DNA of 64,000 nucleotides, taken from NCBI GenBank assembly GCA_920105625.2, contig OV050030.1:405933034-405997033 (forward strand). Reading direction: 5' to 3'. Shown here piece after piece: positions 11,617-23,539 of this stretch; the stretch's first letter is position 1; every line of letters begins with the position of its first letter. The notes beneath the pieces are model-generated. The model did no database searches, was not told where the DNA came from, and was given only the letters and a program-made list of their open reading frames with translations. Position numbers and translations under genes: made by a program. This DNA is from Clusia tigrina (lineage: Eukaryota > Arthropoda > Insecta > Diptera > Clusiidae).

Positions 11617-13367
11617 GATCAATGGTTCCATCGAGTCCCGTGGAGCTATGAAAGACAACACTCTTCAGAGCAACAATTTTTAAAATAATCTTCCTACCAA
11701 TTTTTTGTTAGAATAAACTTACTGAATTATTCTTAGTGAGAGGTTTCCTCTGTAAAATGAGTCCAACTTTGTGGGCTTCTAACCACAAATTTTGAGATAT
11801 TTGCATTTGACACGAATCACTGGGCATCCTGATAATGTGCTGAAATTTGGCATTACTTATTTGAACAATGGAAATAAGTTGTGCATCTAAATTCCCATTT
11901 GGTTTTCAAGCCTTGTGTTAATTTCGGTAATTAATCATGTCCAATAAAACGTAAAAAATGTATTTCACACTCATTACAAAACAAAAGGATTCACAATCAT
12001 ACAAAACGGTGTCGGGGACGCCTTTTTCGTTCTTTCCTTCCTCTTCAATATTTCATTGCGTTCTCTCTCTCTACTGAAAGGTCCCATTCACTATTGACAC
12101 ATTTTCCAGGTTGCAGATGTTGAATGTGGATCTGCGTGTCACGAACTGTTATGAATCAGTTGAAAAGTTGCTGTAAGTATTACAAACACTTGAGTGAAGT
12201 ATCCGCACATTTTTGTGTTGGGTCCAATGTACCAGAAACGCAACTGTGATGGCGCTCGTCGCGTGCAAACAGCGCTGCTTTTGAATTGAATTTTGCTTAT
12301 GTCATCTCCACGCAGCGGCCGAAGCACCCATTATATCAGGCACGAGTATCATCAAAAGAAAATAAATGTCAAATGTGAGTGTTAAAAATTCCATGAAAGA
12401 TAAGAGCCCTGAAATATTGCCACACAACTCAATATGACCCGAATTAATTGAGTGAAAATACTTTCACAGCTCGCTCGCACACGCATTGTTCGTAATTGAA
12501 CAATTGAATTCTTTGGACTTCTGGTTGCGTGGCTACACGAAATTGCTGGCATGACTGCATATCTATAAGGATTTTCATAAAAAAATATACGGCACAGATT
12601 GTAAGAGGCGTTCGCTATAAATATCCGTCATAATTTCAGTGTCCACTCAATTAAATTTTAAATGATTTCCTACATTTCACCAATTACCTTTTGACAGTTC
12701 ATATGACCGAACCAAGTGCAGTAGGCGTACGCTCGCTCATGGCATGCCTCCGTTATCGGAGCGGTGGGCGGGCTCTCGTTTGGCCATTCACAAAATTCAT
12801 CAATAATGTTAGAAAGCTATGAAAGTAAATTGCCCCCAAGACATTTAGTGAGTGGGGAAGACAAAATATGTTGAACAACGCCAAGAGAGGTGGCTGGGAC
12901 GAATGTGGGACCGTGTATTCGTATTTGTAGTGTAAATAGTGTGAGAAATACACTATCATATTATAACCGCCTTTCAAATAAGTAGATAGCAATTCAATGT
13001 GTGGGGAGGTAGCGCCGATTTTGTAACTGATTGTACATTTTTGATATCCTTCAAATCAGTCTGTAAATGACTTCATCCAGGGCCGGTTTCAGACATACAT
13101 TGCTCTGTGTACTAGTATCTTCACACACCGTTCTCAACTGTGTTCATGAGGTCTCTAGTTCAGTTTCAGTTCACTTTCAACTGATGAAATAGGCACTCTA
13201 AAAAATCGATCACACGATAGGAACCACGATGTCCTTAGTCTTCAGTTGGATTTAGTTATAATATCCTCTTATTGAATAAATTAGAAAATAAAGTGATACC
13301 AAGCACAGGAACAGTCACCCTTTTATCAAGGATCTTGATGTAGAAGTCTCTTCGTTAAATCAACATA
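11617..13367. other. Unique sequence between the inverted-repeat arms, left of the mariner
   Basis: No gene recognised. Open frames are short. It has no obvious counterpart in the right half of the inverted-repeat interior. Confidence 0.5.
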
Positions 13368-14670
13368 CGAGGTTTGATCAAAAAATAACCGTTATTTTTT
13401 CAAAAAGTATTTATTTATTCATCAACAACTATCTTGTCCCCTTCAAAGTAATTCCCCTCAGATATAATGCACTTATGCCAGCATTTTTTTCAATCCTCGA
13501 AACACTTCTGAAACGCTTTTTTTGGTATCGCCTACAGCTCCTGTTTCGATTTTTCTTTTATCTCCTCAATCGTAGCAAAACGCTTTCCTTTCATCGGTGT
13601 CTTCAGTTTTGGAAAGAGGAAAACGTCAGCGGGGCCAAGTCCGGTGAATACGGTGGTTGAGGCATGATAACGGTTTTGTTTTTGGCCAAAAAATTACGCA
13701 CAAGCATCGATGTGTGAGCTGGTGCGTTATCATGGTGCAAAATCCATGATTGGTTTTTCCACAATTCTGGGCGTTTCTGACGAATTACTTCCCGCAAACG
13801 GCGCATAACTTCAAGGCAGTATTCCTTGTTGACCGTACGACCTTGTGGCAAGAATTCATGATGCACCACGCCATTGCAATCAAAGAAAACTGTCAGCAAA
13901 GCCTTTACGTTCGACCGAACATGACGTGCTTTTTTCGGTCTTGGCTCATCTGGACGTTTCCATTGGGATGATTGGGCTTTGGTTTCAATGTCATAGCCAT
14001 ACACCCACGATTCGTCACCAGTTATGATCTTTTTGAGGAAATCTGGATCGTCGTTGACAGCTTCTGAGCGATGTCCATGCGACGTTGTTTTTGCTCAAAA
14101 TTTAGCAATTTTGGAACAATCTTCGCTGCCGCACGTTTCATGCCTAAAACATCCGTAAAAATTGCTTGGCATGAACCGAACGATATGCCAACATCATCAG
14201 AAACCTCTCTGATAGTGATTCGACGATTATCCAAAATCATTTTCTTCACTGCGTCAATGTTTTCATCGGTTGTTGACGTGCTGGGGCGACCAGGACGAGC
14301 ATCGTCATTGACATCTTCTCGGCCTTCCTTAAACCGGTTATACCACAATTGAACTTGTGTTCTGCTCAAAGTAGACTCGCCAAAGGCCACAGTCAACATT
14401 TCAAATGTCCTTGCGCATTTAATTTCATTTTTTACACAAAACTGAATACAGTTTCTTTGATCCATGTTTTCGAATAGTACAAAAATCGAAGAGCACACCA
14501 AAACACGACTAACCTCTTTATCTGTCAAAAACAAACTGACAATCCAAAATGATTGGTAATGCCAACATATATAACAGACATGTGTACCAACATAAAAAAA
14601 AAATGCGAACATCGAACATACGTAACTCACGAAAAGATGAAAATAACGGTTATCTTTTGACCACACCTCG
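13368..14670 (-). mobile_element. Mariner element with both termini (1303 bp)
   Basis: Flanked by TA at 13366-13367 and 14671-14672. The terminal inverted repeats begin CGAGGTTTGATCAAAAAATA on the left and CGAGGTGTGGTCAAAAGATA read inward from the right. The minus strand carries one transposase gene. The element sits inside the large inverted repeat (arms 10736-11616 and 14882-15572). Its termini and protein differ from the other mariners here. Confidence 0.93.
13415..14465 (-). pseudogene. Mariner transposase, two frameshifts
   Basis: Starts at MDQRNCIQFCVKNEIK (ATG at 14465) and ends at a stop near 13415, close to the usual 345-350 codons for mariner. The N-terminal half has paired helix-turn-helix regions (SRTQVQLWYNRF; RRITIREVSDDVGIS) and the ARPGRPST linker. 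The catalytic half shows TGDESWV, HHDNAPAHT and PPYSPDLAP. Two single-base deletions break it: one near 14055-14060, just before the first catalytic Asp, and one near 13636-13640, which removes the third Asp from the frame. Otherwise the sequence is well preserved, which suggests fairly recent inactivation. Confidence 0.92.
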
Positions 14671-14881
14671 TACGTGTATATATTGAACACCTTATTTATC
14701 TTCGATGAGTTGAAAGTATTTCAAGAAATCTCCCATGACCTATCTAGGCACAAGGTTTCCTGATACTTGTTTATAGTTCTTGATACGGGGCTAATTCCGG
14801 TTTTTCCTAGAGCTGCGCCTTTTGATGTATTTTCAACCCAAGCCAGTTCAACTTGGTTCCAGTGTGCGTTATTTGTTAAGG

Positions 14882-15572
14882 CATTGACCACATACTTCAG
14901 TCAATGATGTACTTGTGACTGACTTTTAAGAAGGACTTAGGTTTTTTCCTCCAGTTCTTGACTATTCTTTAAATATTTATACGCATATATCAGGATTTGC
15001 GTCTTGGCTCTATATATCTCCAATTGACTTTAGATCTCCATTTCACTAAGATGTTTAGATGATAATTTGTTTCTCTTGGGGTGTATTGAATAGGTCCTTT
15101 TCTGTATACAAAATATATAGATTAAGAAAAAATATCGGACTAAGAAAAATGTAGATATAGATCCCTATACAAGAAATTCGTCGTTGAATTAAATAATGTA
15201 CATAATACACCTCGATTCACAAATCGGGAAATATGCAAATATATTTAGATTTATGTTCTAGTGTCTCCATAGTTGGTACTACATAAAGCAGATTATTTAG
15301 TCAAAGTATCCTCTAAGAACCAAATGGATTTTTGTTGGCTTCAAAGCAGCCCGTTGCTGGATTCGCAGCCACTGTTTTTCCTGATTGTTTCCTGAGCGAC
15401 GCTTGTGACATTTGATATTGCAAGTTTAGATTTCTTTAATTACTCTCTTAAGTACTCGTTCCATGTAATCCTCTTGACCTGACATATCTTTGTCTTATTT
15501 AGGATCTCATTTGAGCAACATTCTGCTGATTTCATAGTTTCACTTTCTTCATTATTTCTTCGTTCATGTACA
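14882..15572 (-). repeat. Right arm of the large inverted repeat
   Basis: Reverse complement of the left arm (10736-11616). It has one copy of the segment duplicated on the left. The inner edge is near the start of GCATTGACCACATACTTCAG and the outer edge near TTCATGTACAC. Confidence 0.82.
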
Positions 15573-16104
15573 CTTTCTTCATTCAACTCTTTAAACGATT
15601 CATTAACAAATAAAACGATCTTGACTACAAAGTGGAAAGCATTAAAACTAAAATTATACTCGTACACCTTTCTTGTTTCATTAAAGGGCAGAAAGTAAAT
15701 TGTTGCGAAGTTACTATTTTGCTAATAGTTCGATCACTGGATTGTGTCAAGTAATACGAAACATTAATTTCATGATTTAGTTTTAAAGTAGTTTATTTAA
15801 ATGGTAATTGACTTAACCCTTTATTTATTTACTACCCAGTTTAACAATAGTTTAACAACAACACTCTTATCACATTGACTTTCACGTGAGAATAGCACAC
15901 CGAATATTACGATATATAAGCTTGTTATATATTTCAAACGCCTTGGAGGTCATTAATATTCCGGTCACAAATAGTGAACAGATTGTTATGTAGCAATATA
16001 TTAGATAAATGAATACAGTTGAAGAAAGCATTATTATATCAAAGCTATAAAGGCGAAGAAGGATTTTACTGAATCCACGCATCATTTCCATCATTCTGTT
16101 ATTT
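15573..16104. other. Non-coding stretch
   Basis: AT-rich with no recognisable gene. A 70-codon hydrophobic frame on the minus strand (15882-16094) matches no family I know. Confidence 0.45.
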
Positions 16105-16895
16105 CAATCAGAGGTCTTTGCAATTTGGCAGGCATGTATATCGTTGAAGGGACACAAGCTGATCAAAAGCATATCCATTTACTCCGACAGCCAAGCAGCA
16201 ATAAGGGCACTAGCTTCACCTTTTATCAGGGACTAGATTCACCTTTTATCAGCTCTACCCTGGTGGGCTTTTGCTAAGGAGGAATTTAACTCATTACCGA
16301 AAAGACGTATAGTATCCCTCGTCTGAGTTCCTGGACATACAGGCACATTCGGGCCGATGAGTTAGCATGAAAAGGCTCATCGCAATTCGATCAAGTATTT
16401 TCCGACATGAACCTGGGCACTCCCCTAACCTAAATAATATATAATCACTTCCTCCACAAGTTTCAGGAGAGGTGGAAAAAGACGGCAAGCCATTTCGAGA
16501 ATGACGTGGCCTAATTGCAGTGCAAGAAGAAGGAACCGTCTTCTTGTTAAACGAAGTCGCACCATTACTGGGAAAAACTGGTCATACCGTTCCAAGCTTT
16601 TTGCAGGAGCTGCAAAGACGAACACTAGAGAGCAATTATTGCTGTTCACTTTGTTTGTGATGATGTTTGCTCGTATTAGACTCTAATTTTTGGGAGTCCT
16701 TTTCTAGAAAGTCTCTCTAGTTTAGAACTTTCAGACCTAAACAAATTTATAAACAATTCCGGCGGGCTGTAATTTATATAAAAATATATCACCATCTTTA
16801 GACTCGAAAGCATCATATATAGCATCAAAACTTCACTATTGCTAATTGGGGTGACCCAATGGTTGTCCGCCATTTTACCTACATACCTCATAATC
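16105..16895 (+). mobile_element. LINE 3' remnant A: RNase H, tail, 3' UTR
   Basis: The plus strand shows SISIYSDSQAAIRALASPF (RNase H catalytic Asp region), then a decayed VPGHTGT-type motif and a C-terminal CRSC segment in shifting frames, then GSPFLESLSSLEL. The last 200 bp or so (16690-16895) match 32966-33180, including the CACTATTGCTAATTG block near the 3' end. It is heavily interrupted by stops and frameshifts, so it is an old 5'-truncated insertion. Confidence 0.75.
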
Positions 16896-17049
16896 ATCAT
16901 GTTATGCAATCATTTATAGTTCGACGATAGTTTTAATCTTTTAACTATATTCCAAAGAGCTGGAAGTTGGAGATACATACTTAGTTAATTCCAGGAACGA
17001 AGGTCATGCGTCTATCTTAAGTTTCTTCGAGGGTATTCCTGACTCATTC

Positions 17050-18075
17050 AACTCTATCACACCAATTTATGGCTTCAGTGGCAGGTGCAGGATCTCCATT
17101 CTCTCCAGGGACGAATGGAAGGACGCCATCCGCCCTCATGCAAAATGGATTCACATTTTCACAGATGGATTCAAGTTACAGAGCAGGGTGGGGCGAGTTA
17201 GTGTATTCTCAGAAGATTTGGACACTAACATGTCATTTAGGCTGCTCGACCACTGCAGTGTTTTTCAGGCTGAGGTCGCGGCTATAGAGGCAGCACTGTC
17301 TTGGCTAAAGAAGAAGAATATATCTGGACATCATATTTGTATTCTATCTGACAGCCAAGCAGTTTTGCGCTCCCTGGATTCGGCTATTATCACCTCAAAA
17401 GCCGTCAAGAGCTGTCGCAAATCTTTAGACGAGATAGCTAAGCAGACCCGTCTGCATCTGTGGTGGATTCCCGGCCACAGGAATACTCCAGGTAACTGTA
17501 AAACGGGTGAACTTGCATGAGGGTACTACCATACCGATTGAACTAGATAGGTCAAACCTCGATATTCCTATTATCACATGGAAGTTCTTAATAAATATAA
17601 TATCCTTAGGCACAACGGGCAGGCGCTGGTCTGCAGGCACATGATGCAAAATAGCTTGACAAACCAGGCCAGTTTTAAATGTCAAGCGCTCAAGGGATTT
17701 AGTATCTATAAATAGACTGAGTATAGGTTCCTTAGTTAGTGTCCTAACGGCACACTGGACACTGGGTACTCAAGGTAGTAGGCTGGGGATTGCCTCTAAC
17801 GACATCTGCAGGTATTGCATGGATGAGAAGGAGCTAGAGTCCATTGAGCACTTGCTAAGCACTTGTCCGGCTTTGTCTAGAAGGAGGCGGACTTTCCTGG
17901 GTGACCACTTTCTGGACCCTTTGGGAGAAATTTCAATTAAAAAGATTATCACCATCAATTGCTTCATCAAAAGCTCTAAATGGGTGGACCTTTGAAAGGG
18001 GTGGGACCTGTGTTTCATGCGGCATCACATAGGGTCAATAATGGCCTCAGTGCGACCTTTTTACATACCTACCTA
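17050..18075 (+). mobile_element. LINE 3' remnant B: RNase H, zinc-binding tail, 3' end
   Basis: The frame 17188-17520 reads CSVFQAEVAAIEAALSWL, ICILSDSQAVLRSLDS and LHLWWIPGHRNT, which are the RNase H motifs with the catalytic Glu and Asp. After frame breaks, 17770-17990 encodes ICRYCMDEKELESIEHLL followed by STCPAL, a Cys/His tail typical of LINE ORF2 ends. The 3' noncoding end (about 17990-18075) ends in repeated ACCT units. The last 250 bp match 50600-50840 on the other strand. Reverse transcriptase is absent. Confidence 0.82.
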
Positions 18076-18884
18076 CCTAGTTAATTCTATTGGTGGCACA
18101 TCCATTATGACTCCACCTAAGCAACGCGTCCTGGGCACTTGTTATGCTTTTCAAATGCAATCCTTCATTGTCAGTGAAACCCTTCCTCATCATTGTTAGG
18201 ATTTTACATACATATTTTTGTCCAATACACTTTAATTTAATTTTATTATGAGCATTTGTTTAATATAACAATTTACTTACTAATATTTGTTCATTGATAA
18301 TAAATTTGCTGATATTTAAAATTTCTATTCAAACATAAAATGATACCAGCACCAACGATGGCCTTCAGCTTTTCACAGTTCGGCTAAAATTGAAACCGGG
18401 TTAGACTATATAAACAATAGTTAAATATAATATAATGGTTATTTCATTGTAGTAGCATTGTTATTCATATGAATGTTGGGTGTGGATTTATAAGTAATTT
18501 AGTCGCTTTTAAACTAATTGGTACATTTAACAAACTGAGCAACTTTTGGTATGCTTTCTAAATTAATGAATGTCTGAATACCAGTTCTGAGGGCAACGAT
18601 ATGTGCAGTTATTTAAATAATTAAACATTATTAATAATTTAAGTTATGGTTATGGGTGAAGTCACAGAATGTGAATCCAGAGGTGTGGTCTATGTCAAGG
18701 AGGTGTTGATGTGTTATGAGGCAGAATATGAATATTACTTGATGGTATCTTGCTGTGGATAATTTATGGTTAATATGAAAGGCTTTAATGATATTAGTTA
18801 GATTGTAGTTCAGTTGCTGGTACTAATCTGATGTGAAATGATGTTTTAGGAATTCTCTTCTATATTTGTGACACTCTTTTTTAT
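18076..18884. other. Non-coding AT-rich stretch
   Basis: No gene, repeat or element recognised. Confidence 0.5.
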
Positions 18885-19561
18885 TCTTTTGTCGTAACAA
18901 CTAATCATATATAGCACTCAGATCACATCCATTGTACTATATTTGACGTTCCGTTTTTATTTTTCTTAGAGTCTTCCTGATTTGGGAACAAACCTTAGTA
19001 GATTCTGTGTCTCTAAGAAGCCAAAGTTTGCTCTATCTAGGATGTCAGTGCCAAATAGCTCGACCCTGATTTTAGCGAAAGCGGGGCACACGTACAAAAA
19101 ATAGTCCACCATTTTCTTCTCCATAAGCCTGCCAAAGTGCACAGTCTGCAATGCTTATCATTAGCATAGGCTTAGCAAACACAAAATAACCTGTCATCAG
19201 TCCTACCAGAAGTTTGCAGTCTCTCCTACCAAGTGACACAAGAAACCTTGACGTTCTATCTGAAATAACAGGCAGCATAACCTTTGCCCATCTACTGCCT
19301 TTTATAGCCCCCCATTCCCGATTCTATACACAGGCAACCCAATCACTAATAGTGGCCCTAATGATAGCAAAAGGAACGGGAAGAACAGGTTCCAGCCAGT
19401 AAAACTGATATCAGATCCTTTATTCGCAAGTTTATCAGCGACTTCATTGCCCATAACGTCCATGTGTCCTGGAACTTATGTTAGCATCACACTAGCATAT
19501 TTCCAACATAATTCAATCTGGATTTGTACAACAGCGCCAACTTGGAAATGAGTAAGGGCTT

Positions 19562-19573
19562 CAGTGCAGCCTT
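19562..19573. repeat. Target site duplication, left copy
   Basis: CAGTGCAGCCTT, identical to 22257-22268. It lies immediately next to the oligo(T) that marks the 3' end of the inserted minus-strand LINE. Confidence 0.88.
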
Positions 19574-22256
19574 TTTTTTCGGAACAATCTAGTAAGCGCA
19601 GCACTCAGACAGAGTATATATCCATTGTACTGCACTTAAGGTTCCCTTTTACTCTGTTTTAAATCTACCCGACCTCCGAAGAAGTAGAAGTAGATCCTGT
19701 GGTGCCAAGAAGCCAAGTTGGTTACTCCTCAGCACATCAGTGCCAAAAATCCCGAACCTGATTCGAGCAAAGGCAGGGCAGACGCAAAGAAAATGGTCGC
19801 CGTCTCGTCTTTCTCTCCACAGGCTGGGCACAGCGCTCTGTCTGATATGCCAATCCTTTCCATGTGCCTAGCCCATAGAAAGTGCCCCGTCATCACGCCA
19901 ACCAACAGCCTGCAGTCCCTCCTACCTAAAGATAGAAGGAACCGTGACCATCGGTCAGAGATAGCAGGTAGCATAATTTTCGTCCATCCGCAGCCTCTCT
20001 CAGCCCGCCATGCTCGCTTGTGGGTCGAAACAACCCACTTGTTTGCAGTGGCTTTGATGGCAGCGGAAGAGAGTGGCAGAACAGGCTCAGGGCCAATAAA
20101 AACAGCCTCGGAGCCCATCCTGGCCAAGGAGTCAGAGGTCTCGTTACCCGCAATGCCAGCGTGTCCCGGGACCCAAGTCAACGTCAGACTATTATGTTTT
20201 CCAACACAATTTAGCCTGGATTTGCAGGACCTGACTATCGTGGAAGTGGTGGTCGGACTATCCAAGGCCATGAGCGCAGCTTGGCTGTCACTGCAGACAC
20301 AAATAGATTTGCCTTTCCACCTGTTTTCCACAACAAAGTCCATTACCTCAAGTATCGCATACACCTCCGCCTGAAACACAGACGCATGCAGACCAAGGGC
20401 AAAGAACCGACGGGTCCCACAAGATTCCACGAAGACACCAGAACCTGAACCTTCTTCAGTCCTGGAGCCATCAGTTAAAATACGGCAGCAGTGTTTGCCG
20501 GGCTCGTTCTCGGGATCTAATCATGAACGAGCCTCTGGCAGCAACACATTGTACCGCTTTTCTAGTATGACGGTTGACGACATGGAGTCCGGGGGTATAG
20601 ACATGATTGCAGAATCGATGTCAGTGCCTGCGCCGTCGTCCAACATCGAGCACACCCCATACCAGTGGCCACTATGTTTCACTCTGCAGATGGCCTTAAC
20701 GGCCTCTCCGCGGATGAAGACATCTAGTGGCGGGAGATTCACCAAAGCATCAAGTGCCGGGCCTGGAGTAATCGGAAATGCTCCGGTACAACATATGGCC
20801 ACAGCACGTTGTAGTTTTGATAGAGCTTTTTTGACTACAAGAGAGAGTCTGCTCATCCAAACCATCGATGCATAGGTGATAATAGGTCTTACTATAGCTG
20901 TATAGATCCATAGGACCTTACTAGGGGAAAGACCCCATGTCTTACCAAATATACCCTTACACTGCCAGAAAACTGACAGTGCTTTGGATGTCTTCAGTTC
21001 GACATGTGTTTTCCAAAGAAGTTTGTTATCAAGGATGACTCCAAGATATTTGATTTCCTTGGATAGCTGGATAGTGACTCCTTTTAGTGTAGGCAGAATA
21101 AGTCCATCAAGCTTTCTCCTTCTGGTAAAGAGGACAATACCAGTCTTGACATGATTAGCCGATAGCCCATTCGCACTGCACCAAGTGTCAATCATATCCA
21201 GAGTTCTCTGCACTCTTCTGCAGACAATCATAACCTGTCACAAGACAGCCAACATCATCCGCATATGCCTGAGCGTATACCACCGAGTCATTAATGGCGT
21301 TAAGCAGGGGATCGATTACCATGCACCAGAGCAATGGAGACAGAACCCCACCTTGGGGACAGCCTCTATTAACCCCAGACGACACCAGTAAATCTTCCTC
21401 CGCCCGCACCTTTATGATTCTCTGGGCCAGCATTGAACGTATCCAGTTTACTAGGACCCGGTCTACGCCATGCCGCCTAGCAGAGCCGCACATACTGTCG
21501 AAAGTAGCATTGTCAAACGCACCCTCTATGTCCACAAAGATGCCTATTGCGTATTCTTTCCACTCGATGGCTCGCTCTATCCTTCCAACAAGGTTTTGCA
21601 GAGCCGTCTCGCAGGATTTTCCGCTTTGATAGGCATGCTGAAATGGAGAGAGTGGATGCGTCTTCAGAGACTCCCTACGCATGCGAAGCTCCACCAGCCG
21701 TTCTAAACTTTTTAGCATGAACGAGGTCATACTAATAAGTCTGAAGCTCTTGGGATTGGTGTAGTCGTCTCTTCCAACCTTAGGAATGAAGGCAACCCTC
21801 ACCATCCTCCAAGAGCGTGGTACATAGGCCAGTGCGAGACATGTAGTGAAGATCTTCTTCAGTGCTGCCATCACTAACTCAATGCCTTCCTTCAGCACAA
21901 TCGGATATATGCCATCCAGTCCGGGCGACTTGAAGCTGTCAAAGGATTTGATAGCAAATCCAATAGCAGCCTCATTCGCCACAGTTCTGGCGACATACCA
22001 ATCATGTCGAGAGGGCGCAGCTGCCCTGACAACATTTCCGACCAAAGGTGGTTGCTGACGGGCTATGCTTACCTGATTTCCTGGAAAGTGTGACTCCAAC
22101 AGCAAGCTGAGTGTCTCACTTTGCCTCTCCGTATAGAAGCCATCAGGTTTCCTGAGCGACCCCAGCTTAGCGGTTTGGTCCTTTTTCAGGACTTTCACCA
22201 GTTTTGCCGTGTCACTCAGGGATTCGATATCACTGCAGAAGTCTCTAAAAGAAGTC
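19574..22256 (-). mobile_element. Younger LINE insertion, 5' truncated, with oligo(A) tail
   Basis: A 2.68 kb insertion in the older copy, flanked by a 12 bp target duplication (19562-19573 and 22257-22268). On the minus strand it ends in an oligo(A) of at least 6 bases and begins inside the reverse transcriptase region. This is the classic product of target-primed reverse transcription. It encodes reverse transcriptase, RNase H and a Cys/His tail and has a short 3' UTR (19580-19648). The domain content and the GCPQGGVLSPLLW motif suggest the Loa/I group; that clade assignment is inference. Confidence 0.9.
19649..22256 (-). pseudogene. LINE ORF2: reverse transcriptase and RNase H (broken)
   Basis: In order on the minus strand: FKSPGLDGIYPIVL, then RMVRVAFIPKVGRDDYTNPK, FVDIEGAFDNATF (reverse transcriptase motif A), GCPQGGVLSPLLW, AQAYADDVGCL (catalytic YADD), IKYLGVILDNKL and the connection region. 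RNase H follows with ILTDGSRTEEGSG, SVFQAEVYAILE, VCSDSQAALMALDS and LTWVPGHAGIAGNETSDSLA, then a CPACGEKDETAT tail. Breaks: a frameshift near 21215-21235, just after the YADD region; an in-frame TGA at 20521-20523; and a frameshift near 19800. The catalytic residues are otherwise kept, so this is a recently dead copy. Confidence 0.9.
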
Positions 22257-22268
22257 CAGTGCAGCCTT
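22257..22268. repeat. Target site duplication, right copy
   Basis: CAGTGCAGCCTT, identical to 19562-19573. From here the older LINE resumes; the following bases align to the RNase H region of the younger copy near 20290-20370. Confidence 0.88.
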
Positions 22269-23539
22269 ACTGACACGGCAGATACAAAAGTTCTGTCACG
22301 TCCATCTGCTTTCCACCCCCTTCCGCCTGAAAGACAGAAGCATGACAACCAACGACTTAATGGAACTGGACACCGTTGAGTTCCATGAAAACACCAGAAC
22401 CCGATCCAATATATATTTTTTGAGCAATCAGTGAAAATGTGACAGCACTGTCTACCGGTCTCAGCCCTACGATTAAACCATAAATGAGCCTCTGAGATTC
22501 AGTTATAGGATACGCGGGCATCGATTCACTGGATATAGAAGGGATATAAATATACATGGCAGTGCCAACAATATCTTACAGATTCCAACTCACACCCACC
22601 CACTGCCTATTGTGCTTTAACCTACAGATGGCCTTTAGAGCCTCTACTTGATTAAAACATCTAGGGTGGGAAGATTCAGCAGTCAACATGAGCAGGGCCA
22701 GAGGTTCCCGGAAGGACTCCAGTACAACAAATAGCCACAGTTCTCTTTAGTTTAATTGGGAAAATTTCACCGCCATGAAGAACAATATTTTCCACCACAC
22801 CAGCGATACGTAGGATAGATATTATGGACCTGATCATTATCTTATTAATCCAAAGGACTTTCCAAGGAGCCAAAACCTGTCTTGCCCTGCCAAAGAGCTA
22901 ACAGTGCTTTCGCTACCTTTAGTACCACTTGTGATTTCCATAGAAGCTTTCTATCAATGACAACCCCGAGATATTTTACCTCGCTGAGTAGCTGAATAGT
23001 GACCCCCTTGAGTGCTGACTGAACAAAACCTTCGACTTCCCTCCTTCTAGCAAAAGAACTATATTCGTTTTAGCTGAGTTTGCGGTAAGTCCATTTGCCT
23101 CACACCATGTGTGAATTTGCATAAGAAAGCTTCCTGCTATTACGCAGGCTACATCAGCTGCATATGCCTGAGCGTGGATATCAGAATCCTTAAGGCACAC
23201 TCAGAAGAGCATTGAATGCAAATTTTAGTGCTTCTTCGGTGAATTTGTTTCCGGATATTCCTGCAAGGTCAGGTGACCATATTAGTAAAACAGTTAGAAG
23301 TGATCTATGATTATGCTTCTAATAAATGTGGAATCATTTTCGTGAATATGCTACGCTAGTGTGAGTGACTATGAGACGAAGTAAGTTAAGATCGGTATTT
23401 TGGCAGCGTTGGTCGCAGTATATAACTCGGTGTCCAGAATGATAATGATTTCAACAGACAAAACAGTGCAGTAAAGTGGCAGATTATATATTTTAGGCTA
23501 TTTTCTTTATTGTTTAGGTCAGCTTTACTTATTGGCATA

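Larger units (their letters stand above)
18885..23210 (-). mobile_element. Older LINE copy, split by a nested insertion
   Basis: The segments 18885-19573 and 22257-23210 belong to one degenerate minus-strand LINE. Reading on the minus strand from 23210, there is a decayed reverse transcriptase (QAYAADVACVIAG, where YADD has become YAAD), fragments of the connection region (AICCTGVLPGTSGPA), the start of RNase H, then after the gap the RNase H end, the C-terminal tail (FLVSLGRRDCKLLVGLMTG) and a 3' UTR. Its closest relative in the window is the younger copy inserted into it; pieces either side of the insertion align to adjoining parts of that copy. The 5' half is missing. Confidence 0.85.

Noticed and set aside
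15882..16094. Hydrophobic minus-strand frame, perhaps a receptor fragment
   Set aside because: Only 70 codons, no family motif, no flanking exons.
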